64,000 bases of DNA from Blautia luti (GTDB taxonomy: Bacteria; Bacillota; Clostridia; Lachnospirales; Lachnospiraceae), in assembly GCF_013304735.1 (NCBI RefSeq), contig NZ_JAAITI010000009.1, positions 1 to 64,000 on the forward strand. The letters are read 5' to 3'. Positions within the stretch are counted from its first letter, which is position 1. Every line of letters begins with the position of its first letter. The notes under the pieces were generated by a model. That model had not been told where the DNA came from. It saw only the letters and a list, made by a program, of their open reading frames with translations, and made no database searches. The translations under genes were made by a program, and so were the position numbers. Below, piece by piece: positions 27,682 to 37,033 of the stretch.

Positions 27682-28404
27682 ATGGATATACATGATATAC
27701 ACAACATCAGCACAACCTGCACCCGGACGGAATTCGTGGGAACTGCAGTCCTTGACACCATCGGACTTGTGATTTCCGGAGTTGACGATTCCCTTCTTCA
27801 GCAGATGAATGTCGGCACAAAATACCACTGTCTCGGACTTTTCAGTTCCCGAACAGGTGCTGCCGGACAGATCACAGCCATTGATGATGCAGTAAAAGCA
27901 ACCAATACGGAAGTTCTTTCCATTGAACTTCCACGAGACACAAAAGGCTGGGGCGGACATGGAAACTACATTGTACTTGGTGGAAATGACGTATCCGATG
28001 TACGCCACGCCATTTCACTGGCTTTGGAACTGACCAACAAAAATGCCGGTGAAGTTTACATCAGCGAATCCGGACATCTGGAATTTGCTTTTTCTGCCAG
28101 CGCAGGCCCTGCAATCCATAAAGCTTTCGGCACACCACTTGGTGAAGCATTCGGATTCATGGCAGGTTCCCCCGCCGCAATCGGACTTGTTATGGCTGAC
28201 AATGCCGTAAAATCCGCTGCTGTTTCCATTACTAAATACATGACCCCGGATATCGGCACCAGCCATTCCAACGAGGTAATCATTGCCATCTCCGGTGACG
28301 CCAGTGCAGTAAAAGCAGCCGTACTGGAAGGCCGTCAGACAGGACTTGAACTTCTTATCGGCATGGGAACCTATCCGGAGATTCCTGGTACCCCATATTT
28401 ATAG
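27682..28404 (+). CDS. pduB: Orphan microcompartment shell protein, PduB type (BMC-T)
   Basis: 240 residues. Tandem-BMC-domain trimeric shell protein close to PduB: TEFVGTAVLDTIGLVI, the SIELPRDTKGWGGHGN stretch, HLEFAFSASAGPAI and PAAIGLVMADNAVKSAAVSI all follow the family. These proteins form trimers that tile the facets of propanediol-type bacterial microcompartments. No diol dehydratase, aldehyde dehydrogenase or other shell gene lies within the window, so this copy is isolated, with its own promoter and terminator. It may serve a locus elsewhere, or have another role. Confidence 0.9.
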   Translation: MDIHDIHNISTTCTRTEFVGTAVLDTIGLVISGVDDSLLQQMNVGTKYHCLGLFSSRTGAAGQITAIDDAVKATNTEVLSIELPRDTKGWGGHGNYIVLGGNDVSDVRHAISLALELTNKNAGEVYISESGHLEFAFSASAGPAIHKAFGTPLGEAFGFMAGSPAAIGLVMADNAVKSAAVSITKYMTPDIGTSHSNEVIIAISGDASAVKAAVLEGRQTGLELLIGMGTYPEIPGTPYL

Positions 28405-28434
28405 AAAATTTTTGTAACCCTGTTACCGCAAAAA

Positions 28435-28475
28435 ACAGCGCCACAGAAAATCGTAACACGATTCTGCGGTGCTGT
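28435..28475. terminator. Bidirectional terminator between pduB and the 3D-domain gene
   Basis: 14-base arms (28435-28448, 28462-28475) pair with two G-T pairs. The minus-strand side has a good T-run, so it mainly serves the gene at 28509-29900. Confidence 0.75.
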
Positions 28476-28508
28476 CTTCATCTTATATATTTTCTCCCCC
28501 TGTCAGAA

Positions 28509-29900
28509 TCAGCCTACCTGATATACATCCGCAGACTGAAGTCCGAAACTTAATGCCTCCTCATGGCTTCCACAATAAATATCTACATGTCCGTAAGGAG
28601 TTCCAAGATCCTCTACTGTATATACATTACCATTGATCAGAAGTTTGGTTCCAAAAGGTACTCCTGCCATTGCAACTGTACGTCCTGCTGTCGGAACCGT
28701 ACCACTGGCTGTAAGATTACCTGCTGTACCACAACACTGTGCACAGTTACAATATGCAGTCAGTGTAAAGTTTCCAAGGTAAGTTCCCTGACTGGAAGAA
28801 CCGGAATCTGAAGATGTATCGGTTGTATCTGAAGATGTATCTTCGGATGATGTGTCCTCAGAACTCTCATCAGAATAATCTGAAGAACTTCCAGACTGTA
28901 CATCGTCTTCCTCATCTTCTTCCTCTACAACAACCTCAGAACTTGTAGAGCTGCTGGAAGATTCTGTAGTATCCTCATCCGGGTCATATCCGTAATCGTA
29001 ATCATCCGCTGCTGTATCCTCAGAACCGGAACTGCTGTCTGCATCGCTCTCTTCTGTATCCTGTGCGGCTTCCGCCTCAGCTGCTGCTTCTGCCTCTGCC
29101 TGTCTCTTCGCCTCTGCTGCAGCTTCCGCCTGTCTTTTCTCTTCGGCTGCTTTCTCAGCTTCTGCCTGCTGTACCAGAGCAGTAATACTGCTGTCCGCAT
29201 TGCTGATATCCGCCATCAGCTGCTGGGCTTCTTCCTGGCTGGCACTGATCTGACTCACATAAGAGTTGATATCGCTGCTTGTACTTGCGGCCATGGACTG
29301 CACTTCCTGCTGTTTGGACGCACGCTCTGTCATCAGATTATCAATCTCTGCTGATTCTGTCTCTACCTTCTGTTCATTTTCCTGAATATTTTTCTGAAGG
29401 CTTATGTATTTATCCAGCATATTTCTGTCGTATGTGGAAATCTGGATCGCATTCTCTGCGCGGTTCAGAAATTCTGCCAGGCTCTCGGAGGAAAGCAATG
29501 TTTCCAATGCGGAAGTTCCGGCATTCTCATACATATATGCAATTCGAAGCTTCATGGATTCGTACTGATCTGCAGAAGCTTTTTTTGCTTTTGTAAGTTC
29601 GGTTTTTACTCTATTTAATTCTTCTTCCTTCTCGGCAGCCTGAATGCTCAGTTCTGCAATACTGTTGGTAAGATCCTCATACTGTGCGTTTAAATCGGCC
29701 AGATAGCTCTCCAGCTCCTGCTTCTTGCTCTCCAGACTTCCGATGCTGCTCTGTACCTGCGCCAGACCCTCTTGAGCGGCCTGTTTCTGCGCCTGTGCAT
29801 CTGCAATGGCAGCTTCTGTGCTGGATGCATATACAGTGCTTCCCATGGAAAGGGTGAGCATACCTGTCAGCAGTAATGTGAAAACTTTTCTATTCTTCAT
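28509..29900 (-). CDS. Secreted coiled-coil protein with C-terminal 3D domain
   Basis: 463 residues. Signal peptide (1-26, cut near VYASS). A long coiled coil follows (about 30-240), like the N-terminal part of CwlO/PcsB wall-hydrolase regulators, then an Ala/Glu/Lys-rich helix, an acidic Ser/Asp/Glu low-complexity linker (about 285-380) and a 3D domain at the C-terminus (TAYCNCAQCCGTAGNLTASGT...VEDLGTPYGHVDIY). 3D domains are the catalytic fold of MltA/Rpf-type lytic transglycosylases. The first of the three Asp residues is replaced (VAMAGVPFG for VAVDP). The start at 29900 has aaaggtg upstream and leads straight into the signal peptide. Confidence 0.85.
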   Translation of the reverse strand: MKNRKVFTLLLTGMLTLSMGSTVYASSTEAAIADAQAQKQAAQEGLAQVQSSIGSLESKKQELESYLADLNAQYEDLTNSIAELSIQAAEKEEELNRVKTELTKAKKASADQYESMKLRIAYMYENAGTSALETLLSSESLAEFLNRAENAIQISTYDRNMLDKYISLQKNIQENEQKVETESAEIDNLMTERASKQQEVQSMAASTSSDINSYVSQISASQEEAQQLMADISNADSSITALVQQAEAEKAAEEKRQAEAAAEAKRQAEAEAAAEAEAAQDTEESDADSSSGSEDTAADDYDYGYDPDEDTTESSSSSTSSEVVVEEEDEEDDVQSGSSSDYSDESSEDTSSEDTSSDTTDTSSDSGSSSQGTYLGNFTLTAYCNCAQCCGTAGNLTASGTVPTAGRTVAMAGVPFGTKLLINGNVYTVEDLGTPYGHVDIYCGSHEEALSFGLQSADVYQVG

Positions 29901-29942
29901 ATAAACACCTTTCGTCCTTTCATGGGTTATAGTATAACACAT

Positions 29943-30161
29943 TTTTCATAAAAAGCAACAATTTTATTTTATTTCTGTAACAAATACGTAATAATTACAA
30001 TTTCTCTGCAACAAAAGCCCACCAAAAAAGCTGCTGCTTTACAGATTTTCCATGTAAAACAACAGCTTTTTATTTACCTTATCTTATGCAGTCTCAATTC
30101 CCAAGTCGTCAGCTATGCGGATCTTTCTCCGCTGTCATTGCCATACACCCTTTGGCTGTAT
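29943..30161. other. Intergenic region between spoVG and the 3D-domain gene
   Basis: About 220 bp without a gene. It contains the spoVG terminator (30024-30073) and, near 29943-30000, the AT-rich promoter side of the 3D-domain gene, where I see no consensus -35/-10 pair. Confidence 0.5.
30024..30073 (-). terminator. Terminator of glgCD-spoVG
   Basis: aaaagctgctg...ctttaca pairs with tgtaaaa...cagctttt with a one-base bulge; T-runs on both sides make it possibly bidirectional. Confidence 0.8.
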
Positions 30162-30458
30162 TTACTCTGCAGCCTCCATAAGAACCTCATTTTCAGCTTC
30201 CTCAGCCATTACTTCCTGATACTTGTCCAGGATAATGGTCTGAATCCGCTCTCTTGTTGCGGAGTTAATGGGATGTGCGATATCGCGATATTCTCCGTCA
30301 CTTGCCTTGCGGCTCGGCATTGCGATAAACAGACCTTTCTCTCCTTCGATTACCTTAATGTCATGTACCACAAACTCGTCATCTATAGTGACAGACACAA
30401 CGGCCTTCATTTTCCCTTCTTTTGCTACCTTTCTCACACGTACATCTGTAATATTCAT
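30162..30458 (-). CDS. spoVG: SpoVG regulator
   Basis: 98 residues. Small nucleic-acid-binding regulator first known from sporulation septation. [39 protein letters not shown] and [30 protein letters not shown] follow the family almost throughout. gaaagggg ribosome site. It lies 51 bp after glgD without a visible terminator between them, so it may be read with the glycogen genes. Confidence 0.95.
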   Translation of the reverse strand: MNITDVRVRKVAKEGKMKAVVSVTIDDEFVVHDIKVIEGEKGLFIAMPSRKASDGEYRDIAHPINSATRERIQTIILDKYQEVMAEEAENEVLMEAAE

Positions 30459-30509
30459 TGTTACTTGCCCCTTTCATTTCGCTAAACGTATCTGCGGGAA
30501 TTTCTGCAT

Positions 30510-31631
30510 TTACAATACGTAGCGCTCGTTTTTCTCCACGACGATTTTCACTTCTCCTTCTTCGCCGCAGTAATATGAATTCGCCCGGATGGTATCCCGG
30601 CTCTCAACAATGCAATTCTCAATATGTGTATTATCTCCAAGGTATACATCATTGAGAATTACAGAGTTTTTGATTACACAGTTATTGCCTACAAATACAT
30701 CACGGAACAAAACAGAATTCTCTACGGTTCCGTTGATAATACATCCACTGGATATCAGGCTGTTCTTTACAGCTGCACCAGGATTATATTTTGCCGGTGG
30801 CACGTCTGCAATTTTGGTCTTGATTGCAGGTTCCTGTTTAAAGAAATAATTACGGATCTCTGGTTTCAGGAAATCCATATTTGTCTGATAATAAGCCTCT
30901 GCAGTAGAGATGTTATTCCAGTAGGTATCGATCTTATATCCATAAATTCTCTTCAGATTCTTATATCGGATGAGAATATCATTTACAAAATCATGTCTTC
31001 CCTCCTGGGCCGCACGCTCGATCAGCTCAATCAGCTGTCTTCTGCGGATGACATAGATACCTGTAGACACAGTGTTATAAGAAGAAACAATCGGTTTCTC
31101 CTCAAATTCCTCAATCCGGCAGTCTTCATTCATACGAAGAACACCAAATCTCTCAACCTGGCTCTGATCCTGGCATGTGGTACATACAACGGTAACGTCT
31201 GCACGTTTCGCAATATGATACTCCAGAACTTTATTGTAATCCAGCTTGTAGATTCCATCGCCGGAAGCAATTACAACATACGGTTCATGGCTGTTCTTAA
31301 GGAAAGTCAGATTCTGATAAATCGCATCAGCAGTTCCCTGATACCATAAACTGTTGTCTCTGGTAATGGTTGGCGTAAAAACATAAAGCCCTCCCTGCTT
31401 TCTTCCGAAATCCCACCATTTGGATGAGCTTAAATGCTCATTGAGGGAACGGGCATTATACTGTGTCAGCACAGCAACCTTCTGGATATGTGAATTCGCC
31501 ATGTTACTGAGGGCAAAATCGATTGCACGGTAGCTTCCTGCAATAGGCATCGCCGCAATCGCTCTTTTGTTTGATAATTCTCTCATACGGTTATTGTTAC
31601 CGCCTGCCAAAATAATACCTATCGCTCTCAT
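30510..31631 (-). CDS. glgD: Glucose-1-phosphate adenylyltransferase subunit GlgD
   Basis: 373 residues. GlgC-like nucleotidyltransferase with an N-terminal Rossmann-type domain ([16 protein letters not shown]) and a C-terminal left-handed beta-helix ([24 protein letters not shown]). In place of the GGxGxRL signature it has GGNNNRM, and it is shorter than GlgC, as expected for the GlgD partner that stimulates GlgC in Firmicutes. Start overlaps glgC by 4 bp (ATGA). Confidence 0.94.
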   Translation of the reverse strand: MRAIGIILAGGNNNRMRELSNKRAIAAMPIAGSYRAIDFALSNMANSHIQKVAVLTQYNARSLNEHLSSSKWWDFGRKQGGLYVFTPTITRDNSLWYQGTADAIYQNLTFLKNSHEPYVVIASGDGIYKLDYNKVLEYHIAKRADVTVVCTTCQDQSQVERFGVLRMNEDCRIEEFEEKPIVSSYNTVSTGIYVIRRRQLIELIERAAQEGRHDFVNDILIRYKNLKRIYGYKIDTYWNNISTAEAYYQTNMDFLKPEIRNYFFKQEPAIKTKIADVPPAKYNPGAAVKNSLISSGCIINGTVENSVLFRDVFVGNNCVIKNSVILNDVYLGDNTHIENCIVESRDTIRANSYYCGEEGEVKIVVEKNERYVL

Positions 31632-32905
31632 TCTTTCCCACCGTCCTTTGCTGCAATTACCTGGCCAGCTGCCAGCTCTCCGTCAGGGTAGTCTTCTTTC
31701 GTTGTAACGCCTGAGATGGCGGTATTCTTACCGATCTTAACATTGTCCGGAATCACGCTGTTTTCTCCGATTGCCGCAAGGCCGAAGGAATATACGGCAG
31801 GTTTCAGAACATTAGGTGCTTCCTCACCACATCCGATTACAACGTTATTTCCCACAACAACATCCTCTGCCACAATGGCTTTATCCATAACAACATTCTC
31901 ACCAACAGATGTGTTCTTCATGATGATAGAATCACGGATCACACTGCCCTTGCCAATAACAACATTCGGACCGATTACTGAATTATGTACTTCACCGTAG
32001 ATTTCGGTTCCCTCACCAATGATACATTTGTCCACAACCGCATCTTCGGAAATATACTGCGGAGGAATCACATCACCCTTGGTGTAAATTCTCCAGAATT
32101 CTTCATAGAGATTAAACTCCGGAATGATATCGATCAGCTCCATATTTGCTTCCCAGTAAGAACCCAGTGTTCCGACATCTTTCCAGTAACCATTGTACTC
32201 ATAGGCAAAAAGGCGCTGTCCCTTCTCCTTGCAGTACGGAAGAATATGTTTACCGAAATCACATCCGTTCTGATCTTTCAGCGCAATCAACGCTTCCTTC
32301 AGAACCGGCCATGAGAAAATATAAATACCCATAGAAGCAAGATTGCTGCTTGGATGTTCCGGTTTCTCCTCAAATTCAGTGATACGGTTACTCTCATCAG
32401 TGACCATAATACCAAAACGGCTGGCTTCCTCGATCGGAACAGGCATACATGCAATGGTAATATCTGCCTTGTTCACCTTGTGGAAATCCAGCATCACTTC
32501 GTAATCCATCTTATAAATATGGTCACCGGAAAGAATCAGTACATAATCCGGGTTATACTGTTCCATATAAGCCAGGTTCTGATAAATCGCATTTGCAGTT
32601 CCTGTGTACCATTCGCTGCTTGTGCTCTTCTCATATGGCGGAAGAACTGTAACACCGCCTTCATTACGGTCCAGATCCCACGGAATACCAATCCCAATAT
32701 GTGTATTCAGGCGAAGCGGCTGATACTGTGTCAGCACACCCACCGTATCAATTCCCGAGTTAATACAATTGCTCAGTGGAAAATCGATAATACGATATTT
32801 ACCACCAAAAGCGACTGCCGGCTTTGCAACCTTTTCTGTCAAAACTCCTAACCTGCTACCTTGCCCACCGGCCAAGAGCATGGCAATCATCTCTTTCTTA
32901 ATCAT
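31628..32905 (-). CDS. glgC: Glucose-1-phosphate adenylyltransferase GlgC
   Basis: 425 residues. Makes ADP-glucose, the committed step of glycogen synthesis. Catalytic signature [51 protein letters not shown] and GYWKDVGT are present, followed by a hexapeptide-repeat beta-helix. Forms a heteromer with GlgD. agaggtg precedes the ATG. No glgA, glgB or glgP gene is in the window. Confidence 0.96.
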   Translation of the reverse strand: MIKKEMIAMLLAGGQGSRLGVLTEKVAKPAVAFGGKYRIIDFPLSNCINSGIDTVGVLTQYQPLRLNTHIGIGIPWDLDRNEGGVTVLPPYEKSTSSEWYTGTANAIYQNLAYMEQYNPDYVLILSGDHIYKMDYEVMLDFHKVNKADITIACMPVPIEEASRFGIMVTDESNRITEFEEKPEHPSSNLASMGIYIFSWPVLKEALIALKDQNGCDFGKHILPYCKEKGQRLFAYEYNGYWKDVGTLGSYWEANMELIDIIPEFNLYEEFWRIYTKGDVIPPQYISEDAVVDKCIIGEGTEIYGEVHNSVIGPNVVIGKGSVIRDSIIMKNTSVGENVVMDKAIVAEDVVVGNNVVIGCGEEAPNVLKPAVYSFGLAAIGENSVIPDNVKIGKNTAISGVTTKEDYPDGELAAGQVIAAKDGGKE

Positions 32906-32936
32906 GCGATCACCTCTTGTATGTTATGATTATTTA

Positions 32937-32965
32937 ATTATAACATACTTTACTGTATTAGTGAA
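32937..32965 (-). promoter_or_regulatory. Promoter of glgC-glgD
   Basis: TTCACT at 32965-32960, 17-nt spacer, TATAAT at 32942-32937, minus strand. Confidence 0.65.
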
Positions 32966-33139
32966 CATTTTTTACAATTATTTTGATTGCGTTTTACTTT
33001 TTTTATCGCTATTGTATACTATAAATTGGTAAGACTTGTCATTCTTTTCATTCTTCTGGTAAATTTCAACATTTTTCAACAATATTTTCTAGTTACTTTT
33101 ACACTCCGTAGAAAACCATTTTTTATCCAAAAGTACCAC

Positions 33140-33168
33140 TTTTCAATTGTTTCTGTTGGCGTTATAAT
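33140..33168 (+). promoter_or_regulatory. Promoter of murC
   Basis: TTTTCA at 33140-33145, 17-nt spacer, TATAAT at 33163-33168. A second candidate further upstream has a TATACT near 33013-33018. The 310-bp divergent gap with glgC is very AT-rich and holds no gene. Confidence 0.5.
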
Positions 33169-33215
33169 AAAACAGACTAAAGAACCCCGAAAATAACATA
33201 TATAAGGAGATTATT

Positions 33216-34595
33216 ATGTATCAGATAGACTTTCATAAACCACTCCATATTCATTTTATCGGCATCGGCGGCATCAGCATGAGCGGCCTCGCAGAGATCC
33301 TTCTGGAAGAAGATTTTAAGATCTCCGGTTCCGATGCCAAGGCCAGTCCGCTGACCCGTACCCTGGAAGAGCGCGGTGCCGTAATCTACTACGGACAGCG
33401 TGCAGCCAACATCAAAGATGATGTGGACGTGGTTGTTTATACAGCAGCAATCCATCCGGACAACCCGGAATTCGCCTGTGCAAAAGAAAAAGGGCTTCCA
33501 ATGCTCACACGTGCGGAACTTCTCGGTCAGATCATGCGTAACTACGATACACCGATCGCAATTTCCGGTACCCACGGAAAAACCACCACAACTTCCATGG
33601 TTTCCCACATCCTTCTTGAGGGCGAATGTGATCCTACCATCAGTGTAGGAGGAATCCTTCCTGCTATCCACGGAAATATCCGCGTCGGAAATTCTGAAAC
33701 TTTTGTTACAGAGGCATGCGAGTATACCAACAGCTTCTTAAGCTTCTTCCCGAAAATCAGTGTCATCCTGAACATGGATGCGGACCATCTGGATTTCTTC
33801 AAGGATATTGACGATATCCGCCATTCCTTCCGGAAGTTTGCAGAACTTCTTCCTGCTGACGGCACCCTGATCATCAATGCTGACACACCGGAATATGAAA
33901 CTATTACCCGTGATCTTCCATGTCATGTTCTTACTTACGGTCTTGAGCATGACGCAGATTATACAGCTGCAGATATCACCTGGGATAAATACGGACATCC
34001 TTCCTTCTCTGTTCTTTTCCAGGGCAAAAAAATCGGCAGCTATTACCTTCGTGTACCGGGCATCCACAATGTCTCCAACGCATTGGCCGCCATTGCCGTA
34101 GGACGCCTTCTGGATCTTCCGGATGATGTGATTGTCAAAGGCCTCGGAAGCTTTACAGGCACAGACCGCCGTTTCCAGTACAAGGGAGAAATCGGCGGCG
34201 TTACCATCATTGATGATTACGCACATCATCCAACAGAAATCGAAGCTACCCTTCACGCGGCGAAGAATTATCCGCATCAGAAAGTATGGTGTGTATTCCA
34301 GCCTCATACCTACACACGTACCAAGGCTCTTCTTCCTGAATTTGCAAAAGCCCTGACTCTGGCTGACCATGTTGTGCTGGCTGATATTTATGCCGCACGT
34401 GAAACAGACGATCTTGGTATTTCTTCCCAGGATCTCCAGAAACAGATCCAGGAACTTGGAACCCCCTGCGAATATTTCCCGACTTTTGATGAAATCGAGA
34501 GCTTCCTCTTAAAAAGTTGTGCACATGGTGATCTGTTGATAACTATGGGCGCCGGAGACGTTGTAAATATTGGAGAACACCTCCTCGGAAAATAG
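33216..34595 (+). CDS. murC: UDP-N-acetylmuramate--L-alanine ligase MurC
   Basis: 459 residues. Adds L-Ala to UDP-MurNAc in peptidoglycan synthesis. N-terminal Rossmann motif FIGIGGISMSGLAEILL, ATP loop AISGTHGKTTTTSM, TEACEYTNSFL, and C-terminal DDYAHHPTEIEATL and FQPHTYTRTKALL are all in place. aaggag ribosome site. It is monocistronic: its terminator hairpin overlaps the DnaA-box cluster just downstream. Confidence 0.97.
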   Translation: MYQIDFHKPLHIHFIGIGGISMSGLAEILLEEDFKISGSDAKASPLTRTLEERGAVIYYGQRAANIKDDVDVVVYTAAIHPDNPEFACAKEKGLPMLTRAELLGQIMRNYDTPIAISGTHGKTTTTSMVSHILLEGECDPTISVGGILPAIHGNIRVGNSETFVTEACEYTNSFLSFFPKISVILNMDADHLDFFKDIDDIRHSFRKFAELLPADGTLIINADTPEYETITRDLPCHVLTYGLEHDADYTAADITWDKYGHPSFSVLFQGKKIGSYYLRVPGIHNVSNALAAIAVGRLLDLPDDVIVKGLGSFTGTDRRFQYKGEIGGVTIIDDYAHHPTEIEATLHAAKNYPHQKVWCVFQPHTYTRTKALLPEFAKALTLADHVVLADIYAARETDDLGISSQDLQKQIQELGTPCEYFPTFDEIESFLLKSCAHGDLLITMGAGDVVNIGEHLLGK

Positions 34596-34818
34596 TTATC
34601 CACATTATCCACATGCTTATGCACATTCCAGACGTGCCTGGCATGTGGATTTTTTTGTGTATAACCCACTTGACATAATTCAACAGCCAATTTCAACAAA
34701 TACCGCATTTTTCTTATAAAATCGAGGTTTTTGCAAGTTGCTGATAATGTTATCCTCAAAGTTTTCCACATTATCCACATTTTCCACATGTGGATTGATG
34801 CACACCCCCTGTGAAAAT
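34596..34818. promoter_or_regulatory. DnaA-box cluster between murC and dnaD
   Basis: Two groups of 9-mers. Group 1: TTATCCACA at 34596-34604 and 34605-34613 (directly abutting), TTATGCACA at 34617-34625, and reverse TTATACACA at 34664-34656. Group 2: TTATCCTCA 34750-34758, TTTTCCACA 34762-34770, TTATCCACA 34771-34779, TTTTCCACA 34780-34788, reverse CAATCCACA 34797-34789, TGATGCACA 34796-34804. Five match TTATNCACA exactly. An AT-rich spacer separates the groups. The cluster ends just before the dnaD promoter, suggesting control by DnaA or a DnaA-sequestering site. Confidence 0.75.
34609..34655 (+). terminator. Terminator of murC, inside the DnaA-box cluster
   Basis: ccacatgc (34609-34616) pairs with gcatgtgg (34641-34648), with an inner ccag/ctgg pair, followed by seven T. 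The arms share bases with two DnaA boxes. Confidence 0.75.
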
Positions 34819-34824
34819 AAACTA

Positions 34825-34853
34825 TTCTCAACTAAAAGTGGTTGTGCTATAAT
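34825..34853 (+). promoter_or_regulatory. Promoter of dnaD-dnaI-prs
   Basis: TTCTCA at 34825-34830, 17-nt spacer, TATAAT at 34848-34853. The last DnaA-like 9-mer ends only about 7 bp before the -35. Confidence 0.6.
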
Positions 34854-34919
34854 CCTGTTTAGCAAAAGCGGGCTTTTGCACCGCTTAAAGAAAAAGATAA
34901 AGAAAGGGAGCTGCTGATC

Positions 34920-36023
34920 ATGAGTCTGGTTTCGCTTCAGAATTCCTCCGAACAGGAGGTGACGATTCTTTCCAATCGTTTTATTGACAATTTTATGCCG
35001 CGTGCCAACGGAGAGTTCGTGAAGGTATATATCTATCTTCTGCGGATGGTATCTGCCGCTCCTTCTTCTTTCAGTCTGGAGCGTATGGCTGACTGCCTCT
35101 TCTGCACTGAAAGAGATATCTCCCGTGCACTGAAATACTGGGAATCTGAGAAACTGGTTTCACTGACCTATACAGCCAACCAGCAGCTTTCCGGAATTAC
35201 TCTTCTGGAACCATTTGCGGACGCCGGTCATATGGAGAGCAGCGCTTCCATGGAAGCAGGTACAACTGCTGCTCAGACAACACCTGCTGCCGTTTCCGGT
35301 AATACAGATACCACCATTCCGGAATCTTCTGATTATATCCGCAGCCTTACTCCGGACCGGATTAAGGAGCTGAAACAGAAAGAAGAGATCAGCCAGCTTC
35401 TCTACATCGCCGAGCAGTACCTTGCCAAGACACTGACTCCTACGGAAATGCAGAAGATTCTTTTCTTCTATGATGAACTGCACATGTCCGCGGATCTGAT
35501 TGAATATCTTGTGGAATACTGTGTTTCCAGAGGCCGCAAGAGTATGCGTTATATTGAAACTGTTGCCCTCGCCTGGGCGAAAGACGGCGTCACCACCGTT
35601 GAAATGGCCCGCGATGCCAGCTCCCGTTTTTCAAAAGATTATTATACCATTCTGAAAGCAATGGGAATCAGCGGCCGTAATCCGGTTGATAACGAAATCA
35701 CTTATATTGATACCTGGCGCAAGACTTACGGTTTTGACCTGGACCTGATCCAGGAAGCCTGTAGCCGGACAGTTCTCGCTACCGGACAGCCAAGTTTCCA
35801 GTATGCAGATAAAATACTCTCGGGCTGGAAAAAGAAAAATGTACATACGTTGGAGGATATCCGTATTCTGGACGCCGAACACAAGAAACGTCAGCTTGAG
35901 AAATCTGTTGCCCCCAAAAAGCAGCAAGCCACACAGCCCCAGAATAATAACCGTTTCAACAATTTCCACCAGCGTGATTATGATTTTGCAGAATACGAAA
36001 AACGTCTTTTAAACAACCAGTAA
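34920..36023 (+). CDS. DnaD-like replication initiation protein
   Basis: 367 residues. An N-terminal winged-helix part (about 10-100: FIDNFMPRANGEFVKVYIYLLRM...RDISRALKYWESEKLVSL), a variable Ala/Thr-rich linker (about 100-140) and two DnaD/DnaB_2 domains (about 155-230, TPTEMQKILFFYDELHMSADLIEYLVEYC; and about 240-315, ending YADKILSGWKKKNVHTLEDI). The tail YDFAEYEKRLLNNQ is typical of the clostridial members. In Firmicutes such proteins help load the replicative helicase. It precedes the helicase loader gene by 22 bp. Confidence 0.9.
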   Translation: MSLVSLQNSSEQEVTILSNRFIDNFMPRANGEFVKVYIYLLRMVSAAPSSFSLERMADCLFCTERDISRALKYWESEKLVSLTYTANQQLSGITLLEPFADAGHMESSASMEAGTTAAQTTPAAVSGNTDTTIPESSDYIRSLTPDRIKELKQKEEISQLLYIAEQYLAKTLTPTEMQKILFFYDELHMSADLIEYLVEYCVSRGRKSMRYIETVALAWAKDGVTTVEMARDASSRFSKDYYTILKAMGISGRNPVDNEITYIDTWRKTYGFDLDLIQEACSRTVLATGQPSFQYADKILSGWKKKNVHTLEDIRILDAEHKKRQLEKSVAPKKQQATQPQNNNRFNNFHQRDYDFAEYEKRLLNNQ

Positions 36024-36045
36024 CAGAAACTGGAAGGAGCTTTTT

Positions 36046-37032
36046 ATGCCTTTACAGAATTTTCAGTATGATACTATAATGAGAGAATACAGCCGCCGTC
36101 AGGCACAGAACCACCGGATTCTGGAAGAACATACTGCCGAGGCTTACGGAAAAATCCCCCGTCTGAAAGAAATTGACGATGAGGTGGCAACCTTAAGCGC
36201 AGCTAAAGTACGGCGTCTCCTAAACAAAGAAGAGAAGGGCACTGCTGATCTGAAAGCCGCCATTCAGGAGCTTTCCGATGAGCGTATCACTCTTCTCGTT
36301 GCCAACGGTTTCCCCGGAGATTATCTGGAAATGCCTTATACCTGTCCTGCCTGCCAGGACACCGGCTACATTGGCAGCAAAAAATGCACCTGTTTTAAGA
36401 AAGCTGAGATCGAACTGCTCTATGCTCAGTCCAATCTGAACGAAATTCTGGAAAAAGAGAATTTTGACAGCTTTTCATTTGACTATTATTCTGCTACAAT
36501 AAAAAACGAAGCCACGGGACTGTCTGCACTGGAAACAGCCAGACGGGCCTACGATACTGCGCAGCGCTTTGTGCAGGACTTCGACTATAAATTTGAAAAC
36601 CTGTTTTTGTATGGCGATACCGGTGTGGGAAAAACATTTCTTTCACACTGCATCGCACGGGAGCTTCTCAGATCCACACACTGTGTCCTGTACTTTTCAG
36701 CCTACGATCTTTTTGATATGATGGCTGCGAATTCTTTTTCCAGAAAAGATACCGGCACGGATGAGGAACTGATCTATGACTGTGATCTTCTTATCATTGA
36801 TGATCTGGGAACGGAACTTACCAACAGTTTCGTATCCTCACAGCTTTTTCTCTGTCTCAATGAACGGATCATGCGTAGAAAATCTACGATCATTTCCACG
36901 AATCTGACGCTCAAGAATTTCTCGGATACCTATTCCGAGAGAACCTTTTCCCGTATTGCCAGCAATTATCAGATGATATCGCTGATCGGGAAAGACATCC
37001 GTATACAGAAAATATTTTTAGGAGGAAATTAA
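36046..37032 (+). CDS. dnaI: Helicase loader ATPase DnaC/DnaI type
   Basis: 328 residues. AAA+ ATPase of the IstB/DnaC group: Walker A YGDTGVGKTFLSH (about 190), Walker B LLIIDDLGTEL and sensor IISTNLTL. A small zinc-binding motif CPACQDTGYIGSKKCTC (about 104-120) lies at the end of the N-terminal domain, as in Bacillus DnaI. Works with DnaD to load the DnaB/DnaC helicase. No transposase is nearby, so it is not an IstB of an insertion sequence. Stop is one base before the prs start. Confidence 0.92.
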   Translation: MPLQNFQYDTIMREYSRRQAQNHRILEEHTAEAYGKIPRLKEIDDEVATLSAAKVRRLLNKEEKGTADLKAAIQELSDERITLLVANGFPGDYLEMPYTCPACQDTGYIGSKKCTCFKKAEIELLYAQSNLNEILEKENFDSFSFDYYSATIKNEATGLSALETARRAYDTAQRFVQDFDYKFENLFLYGDTGVGKTFLSHCIARELLRSTHCVLYFSAYDLFDMMAANSFSRKDTGTDEELIYDCDLLIIDDLGTELTNSFVSSQLFLCLNERIMRRKSTIISTNLTLKNFSDTYSERTFSRIASNYQMISLIGKDIRIQKIFLGGN

Positions 37033-37033
37033 A

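Noticed and set aside
34596-34919. Chromosomal origin oriC
   Set aside because: DnaA boxes are dense, but dnaA, dnaN and rpmH are not here and genes do not diverge from this point, so a regulatory cluster is more likely.
36046-37032. IstB protein of an IS21-type element
   Set aside because: The zinc motif and link to dnaD and prs fit a helicase loader; no istA-like transposase or inverted repeats flank it.
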